Source: SB15 sp964639245
GTDB taxonomy: Bacteria > Chloroflexota > Anaerolineae > Aggregatilineales > J027
Length of the DNA: 64,000 nt
NCBI GenBank assembly: GCA_964639245.1
Contig: CAZXCU010000001.1
Span: 248,001-312,000, forward strand
Reading direction: 5' to 3'
Shown here: positions 17,189 through 24,250 of the stretch, in pieces
Position numbering within the stretch: position 1 is the first letter of the stretch
Layout: each line of letters opens with the position of its first letter
Translations under genes and position numbers: made by a program
Notes under the pieces: model-generated
Database searches by the model: none
What the model was told of the DNA's origin: nothing
The model's input: only the letters and a program-made list of their open reading frames with translations

Positions 17189-19213
17189 CTACATGACCAA
17201 TTTCTGTCGTCGCAGCGACCAACCCTGTGTTACGCGGTCTAAAACGACTGCCAGCGCCACAATTGCCAAGCCTGCTTCAAGACCATGCCCCAATTCATTT
17301 TCCGCCAGCGCAGAAACGACCTCAAACCCCAAGCCCTGTCCGCCGACCAGACCCGCCACCACCACCATCGCCAGTACCATCATAATGGTCTGATTCACCC
17401 CCGCCATAATCGAGGGAAGCGCGATAGGAATTTGGACTTTCCAGAGCATTTGCATGGCACTTGAGCCAAAGGAACGTGAGGCTTCAATGACGGTTGCATC
17501 GACCCGCCGAATGCCTAATCCGGTTAAACGAATGACCGGTGGCACAGCATATAAAATCGAAGCAACCACGCCCGGCACTCTCCCTAAATCGAATAGCATG
17601 ATCATCGGGACAAGGTAGACAAACGTCGGGATAGTTTGCAGGGTATCTAAAATTGGACGCAGACCGCGTTCAATCGGGGGATACCGTGCGTTCAGAATCC
17701 CCAGAGGAATACCAATCAGCAGTGAAATGAGAACAGCGATCAACACTTGGCTGAGGGTATCCATCGCATATTCCCACATACCCAGCACACCAATGACCAA
17801 CAGCCCGCCGACCACAATTGCGCCTAAACGCCAGCCCGCCATGCCAAAGCCTAAAATTCCAATCAAGGCAACGAACACTGCCCAAGGAATTTGCAGCAAA
17901 AATTCGCGCAAAGGTTGTAACAGTTGCAGGGTCATGAAGTCACTAAACGCGCCCGTGCCAATCCCACTGTCATCAATATCATAGAGATTAATTTGCGCCC
18001 ACTCCACCGATTGATCTACAGGTTCGCGGATGGAGTAAGACCAATTTTCAGGAAATTCGATTTTCCCATAATGCTGTAATACAAGAGTCAGGGCGATTAA
18101 AAAAAGTACCGTACCAATCCAATAGGCGCGTTCCCGAATTAACACGGGGGGACGATAGGGTGGTTTTAAACGGTAGAGTTTGTCTAACCCGGCATCCATT
18201 GCATGAGCGCGGGCAAAATTGATAAACGCGGCAGGCAGCAGCCGAAAACTAAAGGGACGGCGCGGTTCGACCCGACTTAAGGCATGGGTCAGTCTGTCCA
18301 GCACAATCGCCATCGCAACAATAGCAAGCCCCGCTTCCATTGCCTGCCCCACACGCAAACGGCGCAGCGCGAACAGCACTTCTCGCCCTAGCCCATCCGC
18401 CCCAATCAGCGCGGCAATGACCACCATGCTCAAAGCCATCATAATTGTTTGATTCACCCCCGCCATGATGGATGGCAATGCCAGTGGAAATTGGACTTTC
18501 CACAACATTTGCCGTGAGGTTGAACCAAAAGCGCGGGCTGCCTCCAGCGTTTCCGCAGGGACTTGGCGAATTCCCAGATAAGTTAAACGGGCTGCGGGGG
18601 GCATGGCGTAAATCACCGTTGCCACCAGACTTGGTACACCCGCCACTCCGAAAAAGAGAATCGCCGGAATCAGATAAACAAAGGTGGGGAGGGTTTGCAT
18701 CATGTCCAAAAGAGGCCGCATCGCCAATTCCACCTGACGGTTAAACGCCATCGCAATGCCGAGTGGAATGCCAATTAACAGAGAAAACAACACGGAAAGC
18801 AAAATCAGCGCTAAGGTTTCCATGCTTTTTTCCCAGAGCGCAAACGCCCCCATCAGCAAAAGGCAGCCGACACACAGCACCACTGTTTGCAGACTGGAAG
18901 TTTTGTAGGCTACCAGCAGGGTGGCGGCAATCATAGTCAAAGCAGGAATTTTCAGCAGCGCGGTTTCGATATTTTCGAGTAAATAATCAATGCCTTCGCT
19001 GAGGGGATCAAAAAAGTAGGTAAAAATTTCATGGTCTTTGCGGTTGCGAATGAGCCAGCGCTGGAGATTGTCAGTGGGTTCACTCAGCCCCAGATAATAT
19101 TTTTCGGGGAAAGGTTCGGCGGTGGGTTTCAAGAGAAACGCACCCACCAACACGAGAAACCCAAGCAAAAAAGCCGATATTTTACGGCGGCGGCGGGCAG
19201 CATCACTTTGCAT
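17189..19213 (-). CDS. Glycine betaine/proline-type ABC transporter permease, two permease domains fused
   Basis: Membrane subunit for import of a compatible solute such as glycine betaine. The 674-residue protein contains two homologous permease halves: each has a leading soluble stretch with a ...WS(I)xEP-type segment, then ProW-like membrane helices with LLIGIPLGI, LLDMMQTLPTFVYLIP / LDTLQTIPTFVYLVPM, and the EAA-loop coupling motif EAARAFGSTSRQMLWKVQFPLALPSIMAGVNQTIMM (second copy EASRSFGSSAMQMLWKVQIPIALPSIMAGVNQ; quoted in parts from about 235-275 and 580-620). Family members usually carry one such domain. The start at 19213 overlaps the ATPase stop by 11 bases; an ATG at 19243 is in frame. 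Confidence 0.92.
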   Translation of the reverse strand: MQSDAARRRRKISAFLLGFLVLVGAFLLKPTAEPFPEKYYLGLSEPTDNLQRWLIRNRKDHEIFTYFFDPLSEGIDYLLENIETALLKIPALTMIAATLLVAYKTSSLQTVVLCVGCLLLMGAFALWEKSMETLALILLSVLFSLLIGIPLGIAMAFNRQVELAMRPLLDMMQTLPTFVYLIPAILFFGVAGVPSLVATVIYAMPPAARLTYLGIRQVPAETLEAARAFGSTSRQMLWKVQFPLALPSIMAGVNQTIMMALSMVVIAALIGADGLGREVLFALRRLRVGQAMEAGLAIVAMAIVLDRLTHALSRVEPRRPFSFRLLPAAFINFARAHAMDAGLDKLYRLKPPYRPPVLIRERAYWIGTVLFLIALTLVLQHYGKIEFPENWSYSIREPVDQSVEWAQINLYDIDDSGIGTGAFSDFMTLQLLQPLREFLLQIPWAVFVALIGILGFGMAGWRLGAIVVGGLLVIGVLGMWEYAMDTLSQVLIAVLISLLIGIPLGILNARYPPIERGLRPILDTLQTIPTFVYLVPMIMLFDLGRVPGVVASILYAVPPVIRLTGLGIRRVDATVIEASRSFGSSAMQMLWKVQIPIALPSIMAGVNQTIMMVLAMVVVAGLVGGQGLGFEVVSALAENELGHGLEAGLAIVALAVVLDRVTQGWSLRRQKLVM

Positions 19214-20216
19214 TTTCAGCCTCCATGACCTGACGAATTGCACTTTGATCCACCACGCCTATCGGCTGTTGCTCTTGGGTGACAACGAGAATGGGCGTGG
19301 AATCCGCTAAAATCATCGGGATAATCTCTTCTACCGAAGTGGTGGCGGGAATCATTCGTTCCAATGAAACGCCATTGGTATAAGGTTTCATAATACTCTG
19401 TGCCGTCAACACCTTAAGGCGGGGAATATCGCGGGTAAATTCATGGACATAGGCATTCGCCGGGGCAAGCAAAATCCGTTCGGGGGTGTCCATCTGCACA
19501 ATTTCCCCATCTTTCATGATGGCGATGGCATGACCCAGACGCACCGCTTCGCTGAAATCATGCGTAATGAACACAATCGTTTTGTTCATCAGGGTTTGCA
19601 AACGCAAGAGTTCATCCTGCATTTCGCGGCGAATCAAGGGGTCGAGGGCGCTAAAGGGTTCGTCGCACAACAAAATTTCCGGGTTGACTGCTAGCGCCCG
19701 CGCCAAGCCAACGCGCTGCTGCATCCCGCCGCTTAATTCATGCGGGTAATGTTGCGCCCACCCCTGCAAACCGACCAATTCCAGCATTTCTTCTGCCCGT
19801 TGTAAGCGGGCTTTTTTCTTAACGCCCTGCACTTCAAGGCCGTAGGCAATGTTGTGAATGACCCGCCGATGAGGGAAAAGGCCAAACTTCTGAAACACCA
19901 TGCTCATCTGATGCAGGCGTAAATGGCGCAGTTGCTTTTTGTTCATTTCCGTGACATCGGCATCATTGACAATGATTTTTCCGGCGGTGGGTTCAATGAG
20001 ACGGCTTAAGCAGCGAACTAAGGTAGACTTGCCGCTGCCAGACAAACCCATCACCACAAAAATTTCACCCGCGCCAACTTCAAAGCTCACATCTTTCACC
20101 GCCACCACATGGCCTGTTTTAATCGGCGCATTGGGGTTGGTGAGCAGGGATTTTTGGACGGCTTTGGCCTGCGAACCGAAGATTTTCCACAGATGGTGAC
20201 ACGCAATTTTGCTCAT
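19203..20216 (-). CDS. Glycine betaine/proline-type ABC transporter ATP-binding protein
   Basis: ATPase that energises uptake. Motifs: Walker A GLSGSGKST, Q-loop MVFQKFGLFPHR, signature LSGGMQQRVGLARAL, Walker B ILLCDEPFSALDPLIR, and switch histidine in VFITHDFSEA. The N-terminal leader (about 1-50) and the GLFPHRRVIHNIAYGLEVQGV segment are characteristic of the ProV/OpuAA group, as is the C-terminal CBS-like module (about 265-330, VLVVTQEQQPIGVVD) which senses ionic strength in relatives. The start at 20216 has GGGAAG just upstream and fits family N-termini; the frame is open up to 20285. It is followed by the permease with an 11-base overlap and is divergent from the binding protein. Confidence 0.94.
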   Translation of the reverse strand: MSKIACHHLWKIFGSQAKAVQKSLLTNPNAPIKTGHVVAVKDVSFEVGAGEIFVVMGLSGSGKSTLVRCLSRLIEPTAGKIIVNDADVTEMNKKQLRHLRLHQMSMVFQKFGLFPHRRVIHNIAYGLEVQGVKKKARLQRAEEMLELVGLQGWAQHYPHELSGGMQQRVGLARALAVNPEILLCDEPFSALDPLIRREMQDELLRLQTLMNKTIVFITHDFSEAVRLGHAIAIMKDGEIVQMDTPERILLAPANAYVHEFTRDIPRLKVLTAQSIMKPYTNGVSLERMIPATTSVEEIIPMILADSTPILVVTQEQQPIGVVDQSAIRQVMEAENAK

Positions 20217-20242
20217 AGAGCTTCCCAGAAAATATTCCCTCC

Positions 20243-20271
20243 ATGATAGTCTACGCTTGCACAGATGCGAA
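20243..20271 (-). promoter_or_regulatory. Putative promoter of the transporter ATPase-permease pair
   Basis: Minus-strand TTCGCA (20271-20266) and TATCAT (20248-20243) with a 17-base spacer, about 27 bases before the chosen start at 20216. Confidence 0.35.
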
Positions 20272-20273
20272 TA

Positions 20274-20301
20274 TTGAGTTTGCACGCATTTCCGCTATGA
20301 T
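20274..20301 (+). promoter_or_regulatory. Putative promoter of the substrate-binding protein gene
   Basis: TTGAGT (20274-20279) and TATGAT (20296-20301) with a 16-base spacer; GGAG ribosome binding site follows seven bases before ATG 20329. It overlaps little with the divergent ATPase promoter, so both transcripts could be co-regulated by osmotic signals; that is inference. Confidence 0.5.
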
Positions 20302-20328
20302 AGGGACGATACCAGATGGAGTAGGTTG

Positions 20329-21273
20329 ATGAAGAAATTCCTAATTGCACTCATGATGGTGGCTGTATTGCTGCCAAGCGTCGTTGCCCAAGATGACTTC
20401 ACTGTTGTGTTGGTCGAAAATCCTTGGACTGCCTCTTCGTTGAATGTCAACGTTGCCAAAATTATCTTAGAGGAACAACTCGGCTATGAAGTCGAAATCA
20501 TCCTCCTCGATGAAAGTGTTCAGTGGGCGGCTCTCAGCAGTGGTGAAGCCCATGCTAGCCTCGAAGTGTGGCCCTCGGGACACCAAGAAAATATTGAAGA
20601 ATATATCAATGATTTAGAAACCGTTGTCGATGGTGGGCCATTGGGGCCAGTCGGTAAAATTGGCTGGTATGTTCCAACCTATGTGGTCGAAGAACACCCC
20701 GAACTTGCCACATGGGAAGGTTTTCAGAACGAAGAACTTGCCGGGTTGTTTGCGACAGCCGAAACCGGCGACAAAGGGCAATTTCTGGGGGCTGCGCCCG
20801 GTTGGGTACAGTATGATGCCGAAATCATTGAGAATTTAGGCTTGAATCTGGAAGTCGTCTCCGGTGGGTCAGAAGAAGCAATTCTTTCGGCGGTGCGGGC
20901 GGCCTATCGGCGCGAAGAACCCGTCTTGTTCTATTTCTGGACACCGCATTCCATTCACGCGGAATATGAACTCACCGAAGTGGAACTGCCGGAATATACC
21001 GAAGAATGTTACGCAGGGGCAGCCGAAGGTGAAACGGACGCTATTGCCTGTGACTATCCTGAAGATGTGTTGTTCAAGATTTTCTGGGCAGATTTGGAAG
21101 AAGAAGCACCAGAAGTTTTTGCTTTTTTGAGCAACATGACCTACACCACCGAAGATCAAATTTCGATGATTGCGGCGGTGGAATTGGATGGTTTGACCCC
21201 CGAAGAGGCAGCGGCGCAGTGGGTCGAAGACAATGAAGCGGTGTGGCAGGCGTGGCTGTCTGAATCTGATTAA
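20329..21273 (+). CDS. Glycine betaine/proline-type ABC transporter substrate-binding protein
   Basis: Exported solute receptor of 314 residues with signal peptide (KKFLIALMMVAVLLPSVVAQDD, residues 2-23) and no lipobox cysteine. The mature part has the OpuAC/ProX fold features: ENPWTASSLNVNVAKIILEEQLGYEVE, EVWPSGH, GKIGWYVP, GAAPGWVQYD and a C-terminal PEVFAFLSNMTYT/LTPEEAAAQWVEDNE region. Aromatic residues W in WTA, W in EVWPSG and W in FYFWTPH are likely cation-pi ligands for a quaternary amine. The protein is strongly acidic. It is divergent from the ATPase and permease genes and followed by a strong terminator. Confidence 0.92.
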   Translation: MKKFLIALMMVAVLLPSVVAQDDFTVVLVENPWTASSLNVNVAKIILEEQLGYEVEIILLDESVQWAALSSGEAHASLEVWPSGHQENIEEYINDLETVVDGGPLGPVGKIGWYVPTYVVEEHPELATWEGFQNEELAGLFATAETGDKGQFLGAAPGWVQYDAEIIENLGLNLEVVSGGSEEAILSAVRAAYRREEPVLFYFWTPHSIHAEYELTEVELPEYTEECYAGAAEGETDAIACDYPEDVLFKIFWADLEEEAPEVFAFLSNMTYTTEDQISMIAAVELDGLTPEEAAAQWVEDNEAVWQAWLSESD

Positions 21274-21288
21274 GCCCGTGTTTTTCAG

Positions 21289-21311
21289 TTGGGGTGACTT
21301 GTTCACCCCAA
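21289..21311 (+). terminator. Terminator after the binding-protein gene
   Basis: Perfect nine-base stem TTGGGGTGA (21289-21297) / TCACCCCAA (21303-21311), five-base loop, with a T-run a little further on (GCTGTTTTT). Confidence 0.75.
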
Positions 21312-21445
21312 TTGCCCTCGCTGTTTTTCCACAAATTGAACTTGCCCCGATTTTGTCCTCAAATATCTCCAACTTTGGCCTGATGAAAAAAGATTTGTAT
21401 TGGTGTTGAATAAGAAAAGTAGTCGTGGCTGTGTCTAAAAGATAC

Positions 21446-21478
21446 TATTCGGCGAACATCTGAGTCGTTTGCCGAATA
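21446..21478. other. 12-base-pair inverted repeat upstream of a small membrane protein gene
   Basis: TATTCGGCGAAC (21446-21457) pairs with GTTTGCCGAATA (21467-21478), eleven Watson-Crick pairs and one G-U, around a nine-base loop. No T-run follows, so it is more likely an operator or a 5' leader structure of the gene starting at 21533 than a terminator. Confidence 0.6.
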
Positions 21479-21532
21479 CGATGCAACTTTTGCCGCATTA
21501 CCCACGTATAGAAGGTTAGGAGGGTAGACATC

Positions 21533-21667
21533 ATGGCTACACAAATTCTCAAAGCTGGCACGACCATTTTAGGGGCTTTCGCTTTTATCGTGTATTATTC
21601 ATTCCTCATCATGCTCGGCAGTTGGACATCCTATTTCAGAAAGGCTGCCCGTCCCGTCCATGAGTAA
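21533..21667 (+). CDS. Small single-pass membrane protein, unknown
   Basis: A 44-residue frame starting MATQILKAG and ending RPVHE. A hydrophobic helix spans about residues 9-31 (TTILGAFAFIVYYSFLIMLGS), followed by a basic juxtamembrane patch (FRKAARP), which predicts an inner, positively charged C-terminus. Support for being real: a strong ribosome binding site (TTAGGAGGG, 21517-21525) at good spacing, and a terminator 20 bases after the stop. I do not recognise the family; small membrane regulators are common and no function is claimed. Confidence 0.7.
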   Translation: MATQILKAGTTILGAFAFIVYYSFLIMLGSWTSYFRKAARPVHE

Positions 21668-21687
21668 CCGTCAAACGTATAAAAGCT

Positions 21688-21720
21688 AAAACGCCTACTT
21701 GGATAAAAAGTGGGCGTTTT
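21688..21720. terminator. Bidirectional terminator
   Basis: AAAACGCCTACTT (21688-21700) pairs with AAGTGGGCGTTTT (21708-21720), 13 base pairs with one wobble, seven-base loop, T-run on one side and A-run on the other. It serves the small gene (plus) and the glycosyltransferase ending at 21726 (minus). Confidence 0.85.
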
Positions 21721-21725
21721 TGTTT

Positions 21726-23813
21726 TTAGGGGATTTCGGATAATTCATACAGGGTATATACATCTTCTCCATGCCAGACCGGAACGAGCAGCGTTTCCAT
21801 TTTTTCCCATTCTGCAATATCCTCCTCTGTGAACAAACGGGTTGGGCTGTCAAATTCAAATTCTTGACCCGTTTCCCAAACCAGCACATGCGTCACACCG
21901 CGTCCACGCCAATGAGTCAGAATGGCTTCGGCTGACCCATCCCCAACGGCTCGTCGGTCATGCCACCAGCGTATAATAATTGTGTCTTCTTCGCAAGTAA
22001 GGGTTTTTTCCTCACAATAGAGGCTGCGCGTTTCCCATAAAAATAAAATATAGGAGTCGTCTGGTAAGTCATTCACTTTTTCCATCGCGGGTAGATACCA
22101 CCCCAGTGCATCTTCTAAATACTCCTTCTCGCTGATGATGCCTGTTAAATAGTCCAGCGTTTTCATATCCACAAAATGGCTTACAAGGGTTGTTCCCTGA
22201 AAATCTTCACCGTCTTCCAACCGTTTTCCCGCGATATGATTGACGGCGGTAATCACCAGAATAAGCACTACAATGGTTCGCAACATCCATGTGATATTCA
22301 GGGGTTTTTCTGGCAGCGAGCGCAAACTTTCAAAAGCAGCGGCGGCTAACAGACTCATCGGCGCGAAAATGCTCAATACGAGGCGGGTTTCTGTCCAGCG
22401 ATTGGTCATCGAATACAGCCAGAACCCATGCAAAAATAGCAAAAACCAGAACTGCCCTTTGAGGCTTTCACGCCACTTTTCGTCTATTCGCCCCCATGTC
22501 AGCAGCAACAACGGAATCAGCAGCACAAACAACGGGCCAATGGTCGCAGAAAACGGCGCACCACCTTCGACTCCTAAAAAGGTAGGGGTCAACGGCAACA
22601 AAAGAATCATCCATAGATCTTCGCGCAAAACGGAGAGATCTTCACGGGCGTAAAAATACCATTGGTTGCTCAGGTCATCCCATTCGCCTGTCGTGGGGCC
22701 AAGTGGATAAATTGGATTCTCATAAAAAAAGACATTCCGAATCAGCCATGGGGAAACCACTACCAGTGCCGCTAATCCGAACAAAACCCCATAACGGATA
22801 ACGGGAACGAATCCCTGTCGCCAGCTATACAGCAGAATATACAATCCGCCTGCGAAGCCAACCATCGCGGCGTTGTATTTGGAAGCCAGTGCCAACCCTG
22901 CAAAAATCCCTGCCAGCACAAGAAATTTTGTTTTTTGCGTTTCTTTCCAGAGTTCTAAGGTGGCAAGTGCCAGCGCACCTGTTCCGATTCCGACCAGATC
23001 CACATAGGCCCATGAAAACTGCATCCAGATGGAAGTCGCCGAAAGCAGCACGGCAACCGCCATGAGTCCCACCAATCGATTAAACCGCCGCGCCCCATAT
23101 CCGCCTAATGCCATGAGGGTAAACACCCCGAAAAAGCCATGAATCATCGCCGTTCCGTTAAATCGCCCTAACAGCAGCGCCATCTGACCTGCATACAAGG
23201 TGTTCACATACTGGGGAAAACCGAAAAAGTGGCTGTGGGGTAGGGCTGAAAAACGTCCTTCCTGTACCCACAATTTTGGCCCCACCAGATGATAGGTCAG
23301 CGCATCGAATTTGGTGGGGGGGAGCGCTGCCATCAAAAACGCCATGCCCAAGTTCAGCAGGATAAACACTGCTAACCCGCGTTCCCATGTTCCAACAAAA
23401 CGGAAAGCATTGCCCCACTGCCACAGGTCACGCGCCCATCGAAAAAGATTTTTTCGGAGGCAGGCAGCGAGTAGAATCAGCAGAAAAAGCATCGAAAACA
23501 GGCTTAAGTTGACCAGCCCTACCGCAAAAATCAGTGGACTAAGCATTCCCAATCCGATGAGTGCTTCCCCCGCCAAGCGTTCCGCCCGCGAAAGCAGCAT
23601 CCATGTGTCTTGAAAAAATCGGCTGACCAGTACCTTGCCCAAATCACCGCCCAGCGCCATCAATAAAAAAACGCTGCCAAAATCGAGGACTGCCCCACCC
23701 GATGCACGGATGAAGTCCGGGGTGACAGGTTTATGAATCCAGTAATACAGAAAAAGCACCAGCATGAGCCACAATAGGACACCAACCAGCGCAAAAGGGT
23801 AGCGGGTTTTCAC
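21726..23813 (-). CDS. Multi-pass membrane glycosyltransferase-like protein (GT39/ArnT-like)
   Basis: Integral membrane protein of 695 residues with about a dozen hydrophobic helices in the first ~530 residues and a soluble C-terminal domain. An acidic pair early in the first large loop (PPTKFDALTYHLVGPKLWVQ, about residues 185-205) matches the position of the catalytic Asp of polyprenyl-phosphate-sugar dependent GT-C enzymes, and LALASKYNAAMVG resembles the family's KYxA segment. Such enzymes move a sugar from a lipid-phosphate donor to protein or lipid outside the membrane. Substrate cannot be read. It stands alone between two terminators. Confidence 0.75.
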   Translation of the reverse strand: MKTRYPFALVGVLLWLMLVLFLYYWIHKPVTPDFIRASGGAVLDFGSVFLLMALGGDLGKVLVSRFFQDTWMLLSRAERLAGEALIGLGMLSPLIFAVGLVNLSLFSMLFLLILLAACLRKNLFRWARDLWQWGNAFRFVGTWERGLAVFILLNLGMAFLMAALPPTKFDALTYHLVGPKLWVQEGRFSALPHSHFFGFPQYVNTLYAGQMALLLGRFNGTAMIHGFFGVFTLMALGGYGARRFNRLVGLMAVAVLLSATSIWMQFSWAYVDLVGIGTGALALATLELWKETQKTKFLVLAGIFAGLALASKYNAAMVGFAGGLYILLYSWRQGFVPVIRYGVLFGLAALVVVSPWLIRNVFFYENPIYPLGPTTGEWDDLSNQWYFYAREDLSVLREDLWMILLLPLTPTFLGVEGGAPFSATIGPLFVLLIPLLLLTWGRIDEKWRESLKGQFWFLLFLHGFWLYSMTNRWTETRLVLSIFAPMSLLAAAAFESLRSLPEKPLNITWMLRTIVVLILVITAVNHIAGKRLEDGEDFQGTTLVSHFVDMKTLDYLTGIISEKEYLEDALGWYLPAMEKVNDLPDDSYILFLWETRSLYCEEKTLTCEEDTIIIRWWHDRRAVGDGSAEAILTHWRGRGVTHVLVWETGQEFEFDSPTRLFTEEDIAEWEKMETLLVPVWHGEDVYTLYELSEIP

Positions 23814-23838
23814 TAAAATTTTCTCCCGAAAACAAAAA

Positions 23839-23858
23839 ATCCCTCAGAGGTGAGGGAT
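23839..23858 (-). terminator. Terminator of the small BON-like gene
   Basis: ATCCCTCA (23839-23846) / TGAGGGAT (23851-23858), four-base loop, with six A on the plus strand just left of it, i.e. a U-run for the minus-strand transcript. Confidence 0.85.
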
Positions 23859-23883
23859 ATTCTACCCGAAATGTGTGGAGAAT

Positions 23884-24114
23884 TTAGCCTACGCCGGCTT
23901 GTTTGCGTTGCTCCACGACCAGACGGCTGTGAACCACCAAGTACGGCGACACAGATTCGATGGTAGAAATAACCTCATAAACAAGGGCTTTGGAGTCGAC
24001 TGCGCCTTCCACGACCACATGGTAGCCTTTGACAGACAGGCTAAGGGGCAGGTAGGAAGTAATTTCATTTCGTTTGAGGGCGCTAATGATGAGCTGGCGA
24101 ATTTTGTTCTGCAT
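23884..24114 (-). CDS. Small BON-like domain protein
   Basis: Seventy-six residues, MQNKIRQLIISALKRN..., with a central GYHVVVEGAVDSKALVYEVISTIESVSPYLVVHSRLVV (in parts, residues 29-67) that follows the BON pattern: amphipathic helix, strand, glycine, second helix of about ten residues, and final strand. BON domains bind membranes or ligands; no signal peptide is present, so it is probably cytoplasmic. AAGGA lies 11 bases upstream, and a perfect terminator follows. Assignment by fold pattern only. Confidence 0.7.
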   Translation of the reverse strand: MQNKIRQLIISALKRNEITSYLPLSLSVKGYHVVVEGAVDSKALVYEVISTIESVSPYLVVHSRLVVEQRKQAGVG

Positions 24115-24250
24115 TTCCGATATTCCTTACACGACAGTACACTTACTATTAGAATAACTCTGGATTCAATATGCCAGAAACCAACCCAATCGTCAATCTA
24201 TTTTCGTTTGAATCGTGAATTTTGGAACTAAATGCAGGAGCGAAACCCCT

